Made by a program: the position numbers and the translations under genes. Of a DNA stretch of 64,000 nt, positions 12,935 through 21,601 are shown piece after piece. Below the pieces are notes generated by a model. That model saw nothing but the letters and a program-made list of their open reading frames with translations. It ran no database searches and was not told the origin of the DNA. Source of the stretch: Myxococcales bacterium (GTDB lineage Bacteria; Myxococcota_A; Polyangia; Haliangiales; Haliangiaceae); assembly GCA_016794525.1 (NCBI GenBank), contig JAEUJY010000115.1, positions 124,001-188,000 on the forward strand. Reading direction: 5' to 3'. Every line of letters begins with the position of its first letter. Position 1 is the stretch's first letter.

Positions 12935-13942
12935 ATGACCGACGATCTGTCGCCCGACGACGACGACCGGCTCACGCGGCTGTACCGCGAGACCGACGAC
13001 GACGCCGAGCCGCCAGGCGAGTGGTCGTCGCTGCGGGCGATGATCGGCGCGGCGCGCGAGTCGGGCTTCGACGAAGAACCGCCGGCGCGGATCGACGCGC
13101 TGCTGATGGCTGCCGCGCGCCAGCACGCGCCGGCGCCGCGCCTGCGCTGGTGGCAGCGCCTGGCGGCGTGGATGAAGCCGGCGATGATGCACCCGGCCAT
13201 GGCCGGCGCGCTGGCGCTGGTGGTCGTGGTCGGTGTGGCCGGCGTGATGTACCGCCGCGGCGATCGCCAGGTGGCGCAGCCGCCGCCGCCGCCGATCGCG
13301 CCGCCGACCGAGGTCGCGCGCGCGCCGCAGGCTGCCGGGCCGATGCCGCCGGCCGTCGCCGAGCCCACGGTCGGCGCGGGCGAGTTCCGCGGCGACGGCG
13401 CCGAGGCGCCCGGCGGGCCACCCGCGGCTGTCCCGCCTGTGGCGCGGCCGCCCGCGGTGACCCTCGGTGATGTCGATCGCGGTGACGCGCCCAAGCGTCC
13501 TCCCGCCGACGAGCGCAAGCCCGGCGCCGGCGCGACCGCCGGTGGGGCGCTGGGTGGCGCCGATCCATCCGGGACTCGCGGTCCGTCGACGACGATCGCG
13601 ACCGAGGCCGCCGAGGAAGGCGAGGCCGACGATGCGACCGCGATCCGCGACGGCGTCGTGCGGCCCGCGGACACCACGGCCAGCCCGCCGCCACCACCAC
13701 CTCCTCCGCCCCCCGGCACGAAGGCGCCGGTCCCGGAGCGCCAGGCGACGACCGCCGCCGACAAGGTGCCTTCACTCGGCGACTTGCTGCGGCAGGCCCA
13801 GGTCGCGGCGGGCGCGCGCGATTGCGTGAAGGTGCGCGCGGTGTCGGCCCAGGTGCTCGCACGTGATCCCGCGTACCACCGCGATGTCTTCGCGAAGGAC
13901 CGCGCCATCGCGCCGTGCCTGGCCGCGCAGATCGGTTATTGA
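12935..13942 (+). CDS. Putative membrane anti-sigma factor
   Basis: The protein has an acidic cytoplasmic N-terminus of about 85 residues, one membrane segment around residues 90-108 (AMAGALALVVVVGVAGVMY), a long Pro/Ala-rich linker with a run of 11 prolines, and a C-terminal domain of about 60 residues with two Cys. That layout and its position directly after an ECF sigma gene suggest a partner that sequesters the sigma factor and senses the periplasm. No zinc-binding HxxxCxxC anti-sigma motif is visible, so the role is inferred from context. The ATG at 12935 has GAGGG 4-5 bases upstream; a GTG at 12932 is also in frame. Confidence 0.65.
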   Translation: MTDDLSPDDDDRLTRLYRETDDDAEPPGEWSSLRAMIGAARESGFDEEPPARIDALLMAAARQHAPAPRLRWWQRLAAWMKPAMMHPAMAGALALVVVVGVAGVMYRRGDRQVAQPPPPPIAPPTEVARAPQAAGPMPPAVAEPTVGAGEFRGDGAEAPGGPPAAVPPVARPPAVTLGDVDRGDAPKRPPADERKPGAGATAGGALGGADPSGTRGPSTTIATEAAEEGEADDATAIRDGVVRPADTTASPPPPPPPPPPGTKAPVPERQATTAADKVPSLGDLLRQAQVAAGARDCVKVRAVSAQVLARDPAYHRDVFAKDRAIAPCLAAQIGY

Positions 13943-13966
13943 CTTTCGTTCAAGAGCCGTGACAAT
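13939..13966 (+). promoter_or_regulatory. Promoter of the copper monooxygenase gene
   Basis: TTGACT (13939-13944) and GACAAT (13961-13966) are 16 bases apart. The -10 element ends 6 bases before the ATG at 13973, so transcription would start at or next to the start codon. Confidence 0.5.
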
Positions 13967-13972
13967 GGCGTG

Positions 13973-15280
13973 ATGCGCTCACGCTTGTTCGTGCTCCTCG
14001 GCTCGATCGCGCTCGCCGCGTGCGGCGGTGACGACGCCACCTCGGGCGACCCCGACGCGCCCGCCACCGGCGTCACGTACTACCAGGACCTCAAGCCGAT
14101 CATCGACGCGAAGTGCCTGGGTTGCCACGTCGCGGGCGGCATCGCGCCGTTCGAGCTCGACACGGTCGACAAGGTCTCGGAGATGGCCGGCGTCGTCATC
14201 GAGAACGTCGTCGCCAAGACGATGCCGCCGTGGCCGGTCAACGCCGACTGCAACCAGTACTTCGGCGACCGCTCGCTGACCGCCGAGCAGATCGCGCTGT
14301 TCCAGGCGTGGCAGCGCGACGGCTTCCAGGCCGGCGATCCGGCGCACCCGGGCGCGCCGCTCCAGGTCGAGACGCTGCGCCTGAGCCGCGTCGACCAGAC
14401 GCTGCGGATGGCGGCGCCGTACACGCCCCAGACGACCACCGAGAACCCCGACGAGTACCGCTGCTTCGTGATCCCGTGGACCGCGGCGACGACCAAGTAC
14501 GTCACCGGGTTCGCGGCGCAGCCGGGCAACCCCAAGGTCGTGCACCACGTCATCGCGTTCTACGCGAAGCCGAACGAGGTCGCGGCCTACCAGCAGCTCG
14601 ACGCCGACGAGCCCGGCCCCGGCTACCGCTGCTTCGGTGGCTCGGGCGGCCCGTCGCGGACGTGGCTCGGCGCGTGGGCGCCGGGCAGCCTCGGCAGCGA
14701 CATGCCCGCCGGCACCGGCCTCCAGGTCGAGCCCGGCTCGGCGGTGATCCTGCAGATGCACTACAACGTGCTGCAGGCCGGTCCAGAGCCCGACCAGACG
14801 GCGATCCAGTTCAAGCTCGACGACACCGTCACCAAGGTCGCGACGATCCAGCCGTGGGCCAACCCGCAGTGGCTGGGCAGCCAGCTGATGCACATCCCGC
14901 CCAACGCGGCCGACACGATGCACAGCTTCGAGTTCGACGCGACGCTCGCCACCGGCGGGCCGTTCCAGATCTACTCGGCCGGCCTGCACATGCACCAGCT
15001 GGGCACGCGCATCAAGGCCACGGCGACGACGGCCGGCGGTGTCGAGCAGTGCCTCGCGCAGATCGACGACTGGAACTTCCACTGGCAGGGCACCTACGCG
15101 CTGCGCGCGCCGCTGACGTTCAACCGCGGCGACAAGCTGAAGGTCGAGTGCCACTGGGACAACACGATCGCCAACCAGCCGATCGTCGGCGGTCAGCCGC
15201 GCACGCCGACCGACGTCTACTGGGGCGAGGGCACCGGCGACGAGATGTGCCTCGGCGTGTTCTACATCGCGCCGCTGTGA
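13973..15280 (+). CDS. Copper type II monooxygenase-like lipoprotein with a heme-binding motif
   Basis: A signal peptide with lipobox ending ALAAC-G anchors this 435-residue protein as a lipoprotein. Residues 48-52 are CLGCH, a c-type heme attachment motif, in a short cytochrome-like segment. The rest resembles ascorbate-dependent copper type II monooxygenases (PHM/DBH family): His191-His192 in VVHHVIAFY fits the CuH site, while HMH at 339-341 and Met425 in DEMCLG fit the CuM site. The substrate is unknown. The fusion of a heme segment and the two-copper fold suggests direct electron delivery instead of ascorbate. It stands alone between the sigma pair and the convergent rnhB. Confidence 0.82.
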   Translation: MRSRLFVLLGSIALAACGGDDATSGDPDAPATGVTYYQDLKPIIDAKCLGCHVAGGIAPFELDTVDKVSEMAGVVIENVVAKTMPPWPVNADCNQYFGDRSLTAEQIALFQAWQRDGFQAGDPAHPGAPLQVETLRLSRVDQTLRMAAPYTPQTTTENPDEYRCFVIPWTAATTKYVTGFAAQPGNPKVVHHVIAFYAKPNEVAAYQQLDADEPGPGYRCFGGSGGPSRTWLGAWAPGSLGSDMPAGTGLQVEPGSAVILQMHYNVLQAGPEPDQTAIQFKLDDTVTKVATIQPWANPQWLGSQLMHIPPNAADTMHSFEFDATLATGGPFQIYSAGLHMHQLGTRIKATATTAGGVEQCLAQIDDWNFHWQGTYALRAPLTFNRGDKLKVECHWDNTIANQPIVGGQPRTPTDVYWGEGTGDEMCLGVFYIAPL

Positions 15281-15296
15281 GCGCGGCGGGCGCTCA
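15278..15296. terminator. Bidirectional hairpin between convergent genes
   Basis: TGAGCGC and GCGCTCA form a perfect 7-bp stem with a five-base loop. It includes the stop codons of the monooxygenase gene and of rnhB, so it could end transcription from both sides. There is no T-run, as is common in GC-rich genomes. Confidence 0.4.
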
Positions 15297-15965
15297 GGCG
15301 TCCTGGTTGCGGGCCCACGTGCGGCGCGCCTCGTCGGGCAAGCGGCCGTAGCGTCGGCGGAAGTCGTCGAGGAACGCGCGGGTGGCGGCGTTGAGGTAGC
15401 CGCCGCCGGCCAGTTCGCCGAACTCGGCGCGGTAGCGCGCGGCGATCGCGGCGAAGCGGCGGTCGCGTTCGTCCTTGGCGACGATCGACGCCGCGGCCAC
15501 CGCGCAGTGCCGGCTCTCGCCGCGGTCGTAGGCGCGCAGCTGCGGGAACTGCTCGCGCAGCGGCGCGAACATGCGGGCGCCGTCGGCGATGATTCGCGCG
15601 CAGCCGGGCGCCTGGGCGATCAGCGCCGCGGCGCACTCGCGCTCGAGCAGGTTGAGCTCGCCGCGCTCGACCCGGGCGTCGATCTCGTCGGCCTCGACGA
15701 CGCGCAGCGCGACGAACGGCGCCCGGGCGCGCACCAGCGCGGCCAGCTCCGCGCGCCGCGCGATCGCGTCCTTCCCGGCGATGGCCTTGGAGTCGCACAC
15801 GCCGGCGCGGGTGAGCGAGCGGGCGGCGCCGCTGTCGAGCACGACCACCGCGACCACCATCGGCCCGAGGATCGGCCCGCGGCCGGCCTCGTCGACGCCG
15901 AGCGTGAGGGCGCCGCGGGTCGGCACGCCGACGCCGGGCAGGCCGAGCTGATCGGCCCCGCTCAT
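15294..15965 (-). CDS. rnhB: Ribonuclease HII
   Basis: RNase HII cuts RNA in RNA-DNA hybrids and removes single ribonucleotides from DNA. The 223-residue protein has the signature GVDEAGRGPILGPMV with the first catalytic Asp and Glu, DSKAIAGKD, the ADGARM segment with a catalytic Asp, and ASIVAKDERD with the last Asp. The ATG at 15965 overlaps the stop of the TPR-dynamin gene in an ATGA arrangement, so rnhB is the last gene of a three-gene minus-strand string. Confidence 0.94.
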   Translation of the reverse strand: MSGADQLGLPGVGVPTRGALTLGVDEAGRGPILGPMVVAVVVLDSGAARSLTRAGVCDSKAIAGKDAIARRAELAALVRARAPFVALRVVEADEIDARVERGELNLLERECAAALIAQAPGCARIIADGARMFAPLREQFPQLRAYDRGESRHCAVAAASIVAKDERDRRFAAIAARYRAEFGELAGGGYLNAATRAFLDDFRRRYGRLPDEARRTWARNQDA

Positions 15966-18784
15966 CCCGCCACCCGGGCGCTGATCTCGCCGAGCGCGCG
16001 GGCGAGCCCGACGTCGAGCTCGAACGCCTCGAGCTCGTGGTGCGCGACCACCTGGGCCGAGGCGGCGCCGGCCTCGGCCAGCGCGCGCTGGCCGGCGCGG
16101 GTCAGCGGATCGACGACGATGCTCTCGAGCTCGGGCGCCGCGCGGTACAGCGCGTGGTGGACGGTCTCGGGCTCCAGCGCGAGCCGCGGCAGGTCGTGCT
16201 TGAAGAAGCCGTCGACCGCGCCGCCGGCCAGGAACCCGGCGACGTAGGCGCGGGCGTAGGCGAGCGGCGCGGTGGCGGTGGCGACGGCGCGCTCGTGGGC
16301 CCGGGCGGCGACCGGGATCGTCGCGCGCAGATCCGCGGCGACGCGATCGGTGGACGCGCGCAGCATGGCCTCGTAGCCGTCGGCGAGCAGCGCGACCAGG
16401 TAGTCGCGATCGGCGGCGGTGGCCGAGTGGCTGCCGAACGGGAGCTGGCGCGGGCGCACCAGCTCGATCACCTCGTGCGCGGCGCGGCGGTACAGCTCGC
16501 CGACCGCGGTGGCCAGCGCGCGCCGCTCGCGATCGACGACCGCGTCGGCCCACGCCGCGGCGGCGCCGGCGATCCGCTCACCGACGGCGCGCTCGGCGTC
16601 CGCCCGGGCCATCGCGGCGGCGCGGGCCTCGGCGAGGGTCGCCTGCGCCGAGGCGATCGTGGCGGCCAGCCGGCGCGCGACCGCGCCGCGCTTGATCGCG
16701 CGGGCCTGGGCGAAGAACCGCTCCTCGAGGGCGCCGGCCAGCGCCTGCCAGCCGCCGTCGTCCGCGCCGCCGCCGGCGCGCTTCCACGCCAGCGCGCTGC
16801 GCGCCGAGAACGGCACGATGTGCTCGACCCGCTCGCCGAGCTGGCTGCCGACGTAGGCGATGACCTCGTCGACCTCGGCCAGCTGGAGCTGGTCGCGCTT
16901 GTTGAGCACGCCGAGCACGCGCTTGCCCTCGGCGCGGATCGCGTCGAGCGCCTTCTTCTCGCTGGCCTTGCCGCCCTGGCCGGCGGTGAAGACCCACACC
17001 ACCGCGTCGGCGCGCGCGATGAACGCGCGGGCGGTGGCCTCGTGCTCGGGCAGGATCGAGTTGAGGCCGGGGGTGTCGATGATGTGGACCTTCGCCAGCG
17101 CGTCGAGCGGCAGCGTGATCTCGACGCGATCGATCGCCCGGGCGTCGTCGGGCGTGAGCGCGCGCAGCGCGGCGTGCAGCTCGTCCCAGCGCAGCGCGCG
17201 GGCGCTGCCGTCGGGCGCGATCAACCGGCCGCCGCGCTCGTGGCCGTACTTGACGACGTTGATCGTCGCGGTGGTCGGCGTGATGCCGGTGGCGGCGACC
17301 TCGTCGCCGATGAACGCGTTGACGAACGACGACTTGCCGCTCGAGAACTCGCCCATCACCGTCACCAGCAGCGGCTGCTCGAGCTCGGCCAGCGCGCGCC
17401 CGACCGCGGCGACCAGCCCGGCGAGATCGGCGCGCCGCGCCAGCACGCGACCCAGCGCGTCGGCGAGCCGCGGCAGGTCGTCGTCGGCCGGCACCGCCAG
17501 CACGCGGGCCAGCGCGTCGGCCAGCGCGGTGCGGGCCCGGCCGCTGGCGGGCGCCAGCGCGAGCGCGGCGCGGGCCGAGCCGATCGCCGCGTCGTGCTCA
17601 CCGAGATCGGCGGCGGCGCGGCTGTCGGTCAGCAGCACCTCGACGTCGGGCGGCGCGCCGACCAGCAGCGCGCGCGCCGCGGCGGCCTGGCCGCTGGCGC
17701 GCAGGTCCTCGGCGCGGGCGGCCAGCGCGATCGTCGCGTCCGGCTGCGCCGCGAGCAGGTCGTTGGCCCAGCGCACGGCGCGGGCGCGATCGCCGCCGAC
17801 GTGCGCCGCGGTCACCGCCGCCGCCAGGGTCGCCGCGTCGGCGCCCAGCGCGAGCGCGCGGTCGTAGGCGGTGAGCGCCGCGTGGGTGTCGCCCAGCGCC
17901 GCGGCCAGCCCGGCCAGCCGCGCGTGCACGTCGGCGCGGCGCGGATCCAGCTCGAGCGCCTCGAGGTAGCGGAGGTGCGCGGCCGCGTGATCGCGCTGCG
18001 CCAGCGCCGCGTCGCCGAGGCCGAGCCGGGCCGCGATCAGCTGGCGCCGCGCCTCGGGGCCGCTGCCGGCCAGCGCCGCGTCGACCGCCAGGCCGAACAT
18101 CCGCGCGGCGTCGAGCGCGCGCTGCTCGCCGAGCGCCAGCCGGCCCAGCGCCAAGAGCGCGATCGCCGGCGGCGGCTCGCTGGCCGCGGCCCGCTCGAGG
18201 TGGCCGCGGGCCTCGTCGGCCGAGGTGCGCGGGTCGGCCAGCAGCACCTCGCCGAGCAGCGCGCGGGCCAGCGCGTCGTCGGGCGCCTCGGCCACCGCCT
18301 TGCGCAGATCGCGCACCGCCTTGTCGGGCTCGCCCAGCCCGCGCCACGCCTGGCCGAGCGCGAGGTACGCCGCGGCGAGCAGCCCGCGATCGCCGCCGGC
18401 GGCGTCGACGCCGCGGCCGAGCAGCTCGACGGCGGCCGGCAGCTGGCCCAGCGCCACCAGCGCGCGACCGTGGCCGATCAGCGCCTGGGCGTCGCCCGCG
18501 CGCAACGCCAGCGCCCGCGCGAACGCGGCCGCGGCGTGGTCGTCCTTGCCGCGCACCAGCTCGATCTCGCCGAGCAGCGCCAGCGCGCCAGCGTGATCGG
18601 GCCGCTCGCGCAAGAGCGCCTCGAGCGTCTCGACCGCGCCCGCGGGGTCGCCACCGACCGCCTGCTCGCGGGCCAGGTCGAGCTGCTCGCGGTAGCTGTC
18701 GAGGAACAGCTCGTCGACGGTGTCGCCGGCCTTGCGGGCCACCCGCGACCACAGCGATCGCAGCGTATCGGCCGGCCCGGCCAT
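15962..18784 (-). CDS. TPR-fused dynamin-like GTPase
   Basis: The 940-residue protein starts with about 430 residues of tetratricopeptide repeats (for example DPAGAVETLEALLRERPDHA), followed from about residue 465 by a dynamin-type GTPase domain. Its G1 is GEFSSGKSS, G3 is DTPGLNS and G4 is NKRD; TGITPTTATIN matches the bacterial dynamin switch I region. The C-terminal part is helical with Ala/Arg-rich segments. Bacterial dynamin-like proteins remodel membranes, often as two different subunits made from adjacent genes. The gene upstream is such a partner, with a one-base overlap. The TPR fusion could recruit client proteins. Its role is otherwise unknown. Confidence 0.82.
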   Translation of the reverse strand: MAGPADTLRSLWSRVARKAGDTVDELFLDSYREQLDLAREQAVGGDPAGAVETLEALLRERPDHAGALALLGEIELVRGKDDHAAAAFARALALRAGDAQALIGHGRALVALGQLPAAVELLGRGVDAAGGDRGLLAAAYLALGQAWRGLGEPDKAVRDLRKAVAEAPDDALARALLGEVLLADPRTSADEARGHLERAAASEPPPAIALLALGRLALGEQRALDAARMFGLAVDAALAGSGPEARRQLIAARLGLGDAALAQRDHAAAHLRYLEALELDPRRADVHARLAGLAAALGDTHAALTAYDRALALGADAATLAAAVTAAHVGGDRARAVRWANDLLAAQPDATIALAARAEDLRASGQAAAARALLVGAPPDVEVLLTDSRAAADLGEHDAAIGSARAALALAPASGRARTALADALARVLAVPADDDLPRLADALGRVLARRADLAGLVAAVGRALAELEQPLLVTVMGEFSSGKSSFVNAFIGDEVAATGITPTTATINVVKYGHERGGRLIAPDGSARALRWDELHAALRALTPDDARAIDRVEITLPLDALAKVHIIDTPGLNSILPEHEATARAFIARADAVVWVFTAGQGGKASEKKALDAIRAEGKRVLGVLNKRDQLQLAEVDEVIAYVGSQLGERVEHIVPFSARSALAWKRAGGGADDGGWQALAGALEERFFAQARAIKRGAVARRLAATIASAQATLAEARAAAMARADAERAVGERIAGAAAAWADAVVDRERRALATAVGELYRRAAHEVIELVRPRQLPFGSHSATAADRDYLVALLADGYEAMLRASTDRVAADLRATIPVAARAHERAVATATAPLAYARAYVAGFLAGGAVDGFFKHDLPRLALEPETVHHALYRAAPELESIVVDPLTRAGQRALAEAGAASAQVVAHHELEAFELDVGLARALGEISARVAG

Positions 18785-20550
18785 CAGTCGCTCGTGCCCG
18801 CCGGCAGCTTCCACAGGTCGGTGCGCAGCTCGCCGAGGCCGATCCGCAGCGCCGCCACCTGGGCGATCTGCTCGGCGGTCGCGGCCTGCAGCTCCGCGGC
18901 CTCGCCGCCGCGGTACTTGCGATCGGCGATCGTGCGCTCGAGCACCTCCGAGATGCCCTTGTACAGCGCGTTGCCGGCCGAGGTGACGAACTCGCGCAGC
19001 CGGGTCGCGAAGTCGTCGATGCACTTGTCGAAGTGCGGCTTCATCGCGCCAGCGGCGTGGAAGATCGCGCCCGGCACCTTCTCCTTGGCCTGGGCGCGGA
19101 TGTCGCCGGCGATCTTCGACTTGAGCACGATCGCCAGGATCGGCGCGGCCAGCGTGAGCAGGCCGCCGGCCAGCACGTTGACGAAGATCATCAGCGTCGT
19201 GCCGAGCGCGCCGACAGCGTAGATGCCGACGTCGTACTTGAAGCTGTCGACGTCGATGTCGACCCGCGCGTCGTCGGGGCCCAGCCGCTCGGCCAGCGCG
19301 GCCGACGCCGCGGCGACGTTCTGGTTGGTGATCGTGATGACGTCCTCGGCCAGCCGCTCGAGCAGCGCCGCCAGCTTGGCGCCCTCGAGCTCGGCCCACT
19401 CCTTGAACTTGTCCTCGATGAACGCCGGCAGGAACCGCTTGATGTCGTCGGCGTCGACGTGGTCGAGCTGCGGCACCAGCGACGAGACGAAGCTCTGGGC
19501 GAACGCGTCGAGGTCGGCGCCGACGTGGCCCTTGATCGCGTTGGCGTCGGCCTCGATCCGGATGTGCAGCTCGTCGAGCGTCTTCTTCGACGCGTCGAGC
19601 TGCTGCCGCACCAGCGCCACCCGCTCCTCGAGCTGCTCGATCGTCAGGTCCCACGCCTTCATCCGCACGCCGAGGTTCTGCTCGAGGTAGCCGGCGGTGC
19701 GGCTGGCGTCGACCGCGGCGTTGTCGAGCAGGATGCGCGCGCGGTCGCCGGCCAGGAAGGTCTTGAGGTGGGCCAAGAGCGCCGGCATGCCGCTGTCGTC
19801 GTCCTTGCGGATCAGCCACGACCGCGCCGACAGCGGGAACACCGGGGCGCCGGGCGCGAGCCGCGCGACGCCCTCCTTGACGTAGGCGGTCACCGCGGCG
19901 CGCTCGTCGTCGGACAAAAGGTCCATCTTGCCGAGCACGAAGATCAGCCGCTCGCGGGTGCCGTCGAGCATGTGCGACGCCAGGAACGTGCGCTCGCTGT
20001 CCTTCAGCGCCTGGCCGGCGTCGAGCAGGAACAGCACCGCGTCGGCCCGCGGCACGTAGCCGTACGTGACCTCGGCGCGCTGCTCGTTGAGGTCGTTGAC
20101 CCCCGGGGTGTCGACCAGCACGACGTTGTCCTTGAGGATGTCGCACGGGTACCCGAGCTCGACGTAGGCCACCTCGCTGGCGTGGCCGCCGGCCACCGTC
20201 ACCCACTCGCGGATCTCCGACGGCGTCAGGTCGACGTGCTCGCCCGACTGCAGCACCACCTTGGCGTGCGGGATCGACGCGTGCAGCACCTGGTTGATCG
20301 CGGCGGTGGTCGGCGTGATGCCGGTGGGCAGGACGTCGAGGCCGAGCAGCGCGTTCACGAACGTCGACTTGCCGTGGTTGAACTCGCCGAGCACGACGAT
20401 GTGGAAGCGCTCGCCTTCGAGCTTGGGCACGCGGTTGACGCGGATGTCGCGCGCCAGCGTGACCATGCCGACCGCGTCGGCGACGTCGGCGAGCTCGCGG
20501 TAGCGGGTCAGGACCGCCGCCTTGGTTTGCTTGTGAGAGTCGAGGAGCAT
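18784..20550 (-). CDS. Dynamin-like GTPase
   Basis: The 588-residue protein has a GTPase domain close to the N-terminus: G1 GEFNHGKST with Lys61, switch I TGITPTTAAIN, G3 DTPGVND, and LGKMDLL in the G4 position. A helical trunk follows, then a strongly hydrophobic stretch around residues 450-490 (LMIFVNVLAGGLLTLAAPIL) that fits the membrane paddle of bacterial dynamin-like proteins. The start is taken at ATG 20550; the frame extends to a TTG further upstream. Its TGA shares one base with the start of the TPR-dynamin gene, so the two are probably made together as a heteromeric pair. Confidence 0.85.
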   Translation of the reverse strand: MLLDSHKQTKAAVLTRYRELADVADAVGMVTLARDIRVNRVPKLEGERFHIVVLGEFNHGKSTFVNALLGLDVLPTGITPTTAAINQVLHASIPHAKVVLQSGEHVDLTPSEIREWVTVAGGHASEVAYVELGYPCDILKDNVVLVDTPGVNDLNEQRAEVTYGYVPRADAVLFLLDAGQALKDSERTFLASHMLDGTRERLIFVLGKMDLLSDDERAAVTAYVKEGVARLAPGAPVFPLSARSWLIRKDDDSGMPALLAHLKTFLAGDRARILLDNAAVDASRTAGYLEQNLGVRMKAWDLTIEQLEERVALVRQQLDASKKTLDELHIRIEADANAIKGHVGADLDAFAQSFVSSLVPQLDHVDADDIKRFLPAFIEDKFKEWAELEGAKLAALLERLAEDVITITNQNVAAASAALAERLGPDDARVDIDVDSFKYDVGIYAVGALGTTLMIFVNVLAGGLLTLAAPILAIVLKSKIAGDIRAQAKEKVPGAIFHAAGAMKPHFDKCIDDFATRLREFVTSAGNALYKGISEVLERTIADRKYRGGEAAELQAATAEQIAQVAALRIGLGELRTDLWKLPAGTSD

Positions 20551-20626
20551 GGGGCCTCGGGAGGGAGCAGGGGAGCGCAACGTCTCGCGGATCGGGTGGG
20601 GGCCCCGTGGGGGCGTGGCCCGGCGT

Positions 20627-21499
20627 TCAGAACAGGCTGAGCAGGTCGGTGACCTGCTTGTCGATCGCGTCGGTCGAGGGCAGGTCGTCGGTGGGCAGGC
20701 CGCGCGCCGACGCGTAGAGAGCGCCCTCGGCGAACGCCCGCAGCGCGGTGATGCGCTTGGGCAGGAGCGGGTTGGTGCGGAACAGCTCGGCCAGCTTGCC
20801 GACGCCCTTGGCCGCCGGCGGCTCGCGCAGGTAGCCGGCGACGTCGAAGTCGGCGGCCTTGGCGCCGAGCTCGAGCTTCACCATCATGCGCAGCGTCGCC
20901 TCGAGATCGCCGCTGGCCAGCAGCGCCGCGCGGTCGCAGGTGATCTCGGCGCGCCGGGCCCACGCCCGCAGCGCCATCGTCGCCGGCTGCACCATCCAGC
21001 GGACGTAGAACGCCGCGGCGTGGCTGACGTAGTGCAGCGCGGTCACGTACGGCACGTGGCCGTTCTGGATGTGGCCCAGCTGGTGGCCCAGCGCCGCGGC
21101 CAGCTCGTCGTCGGTGAGGCCGGCCGGCACGTCGTCGCGCACGACGACGTACGACTGCTCGTCGGTGCCGAGCGTGGTCAGCGCCGCGGCCCAGCCGGCC
21201 GGCGCCACGTACACCGACGGCGTGTCGAGCTTGAGCCCGGCGGCCGCGCGCTTGGCCGCGGCCCAGATGCGCGGCGCGCTGTCCGAGGCCTTGGCGGCGG
21301 CGGCCAGCAGCTCGTCGCGCGCGCGGTCGTTCCACAGCCGGGCGGTGGCCTCGATCGCCATCGTCACCGGCCGGGCGCCGATGAACGAGCGGCGCAGCTT
21401 GCGCTCGCCGGCGAACGCGTAGGTGGCGCCGGTGTACGCGCGGTGGACGACCTCGCCACGTCGCTCGTTGACGTAGCGGGCGAAGTCGAAGTCGATCAT
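20627..21499 (-). CDS. M48-like metallopeptidase homologue with altered active site
   Basis: The 290-residue protein resembles M48-family zinc proteases: ELAAALGHQLGHIQNGH in the position of the zinc helix and AEITCDRAALL in the position of the third ligand helix. In M48 enzymes the motif is HExxH; here residues 139-143 read HQLGH, with Gln140 (CAG) replacing the catalytic Glu. Zinc may still bind through His139 and His143, but hydrolysis should be lost or greatly reduced. Membrane-like segments follow the motif. The start at ATG 21499 has a CATACT element ending 6 bases upstream. It lies 76 bases downstream of nothing obvious and is transcribed in the same direction as the dynamin pair. Confidence 0.75.
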   Translation of the reverse strand: MIDFDFARYVNERRGEVVHRAYTGATYAFAGERKLRRSFIGARPVTMAIEATARLWNDRARDELLAAAAKASDSAPRIWAAAKRAAAGLKLDTPSVYVAPAGWAAALTTLGTDEQSYVVVRDDVPAGLTDDELAAALGHQLGHIQNGHVPYVTALHYVSHAAAFYVRWMVQPATMALRAWARRAEITCDRAALLASGDLEATLRMMVKLELGAKAADFDVAGYLREPPAAKGVGKLAELFRTNPLLPKRITALRAFAEGALYASARGLPTDDLPSTDAIDKQVTDLLSLF

Positions 21500-21601
21500 G
21501 CCGGCAGTATGCCGCATTTCTTGGGCCCCTCCGCTCGGGGCCGCGCGGTGTTGCCCCCGAAGCGGCGGTCCCGAACCGCCTTGCCCTGGAGCGATCCTGC
21601 G

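Noticed and set aside
20550-20580. TTG at 20580 as start of the dynamin-like gene
   Set aside because: The ATG at 20550 gives a normal N-terminus; the extra residues are low-complexity.
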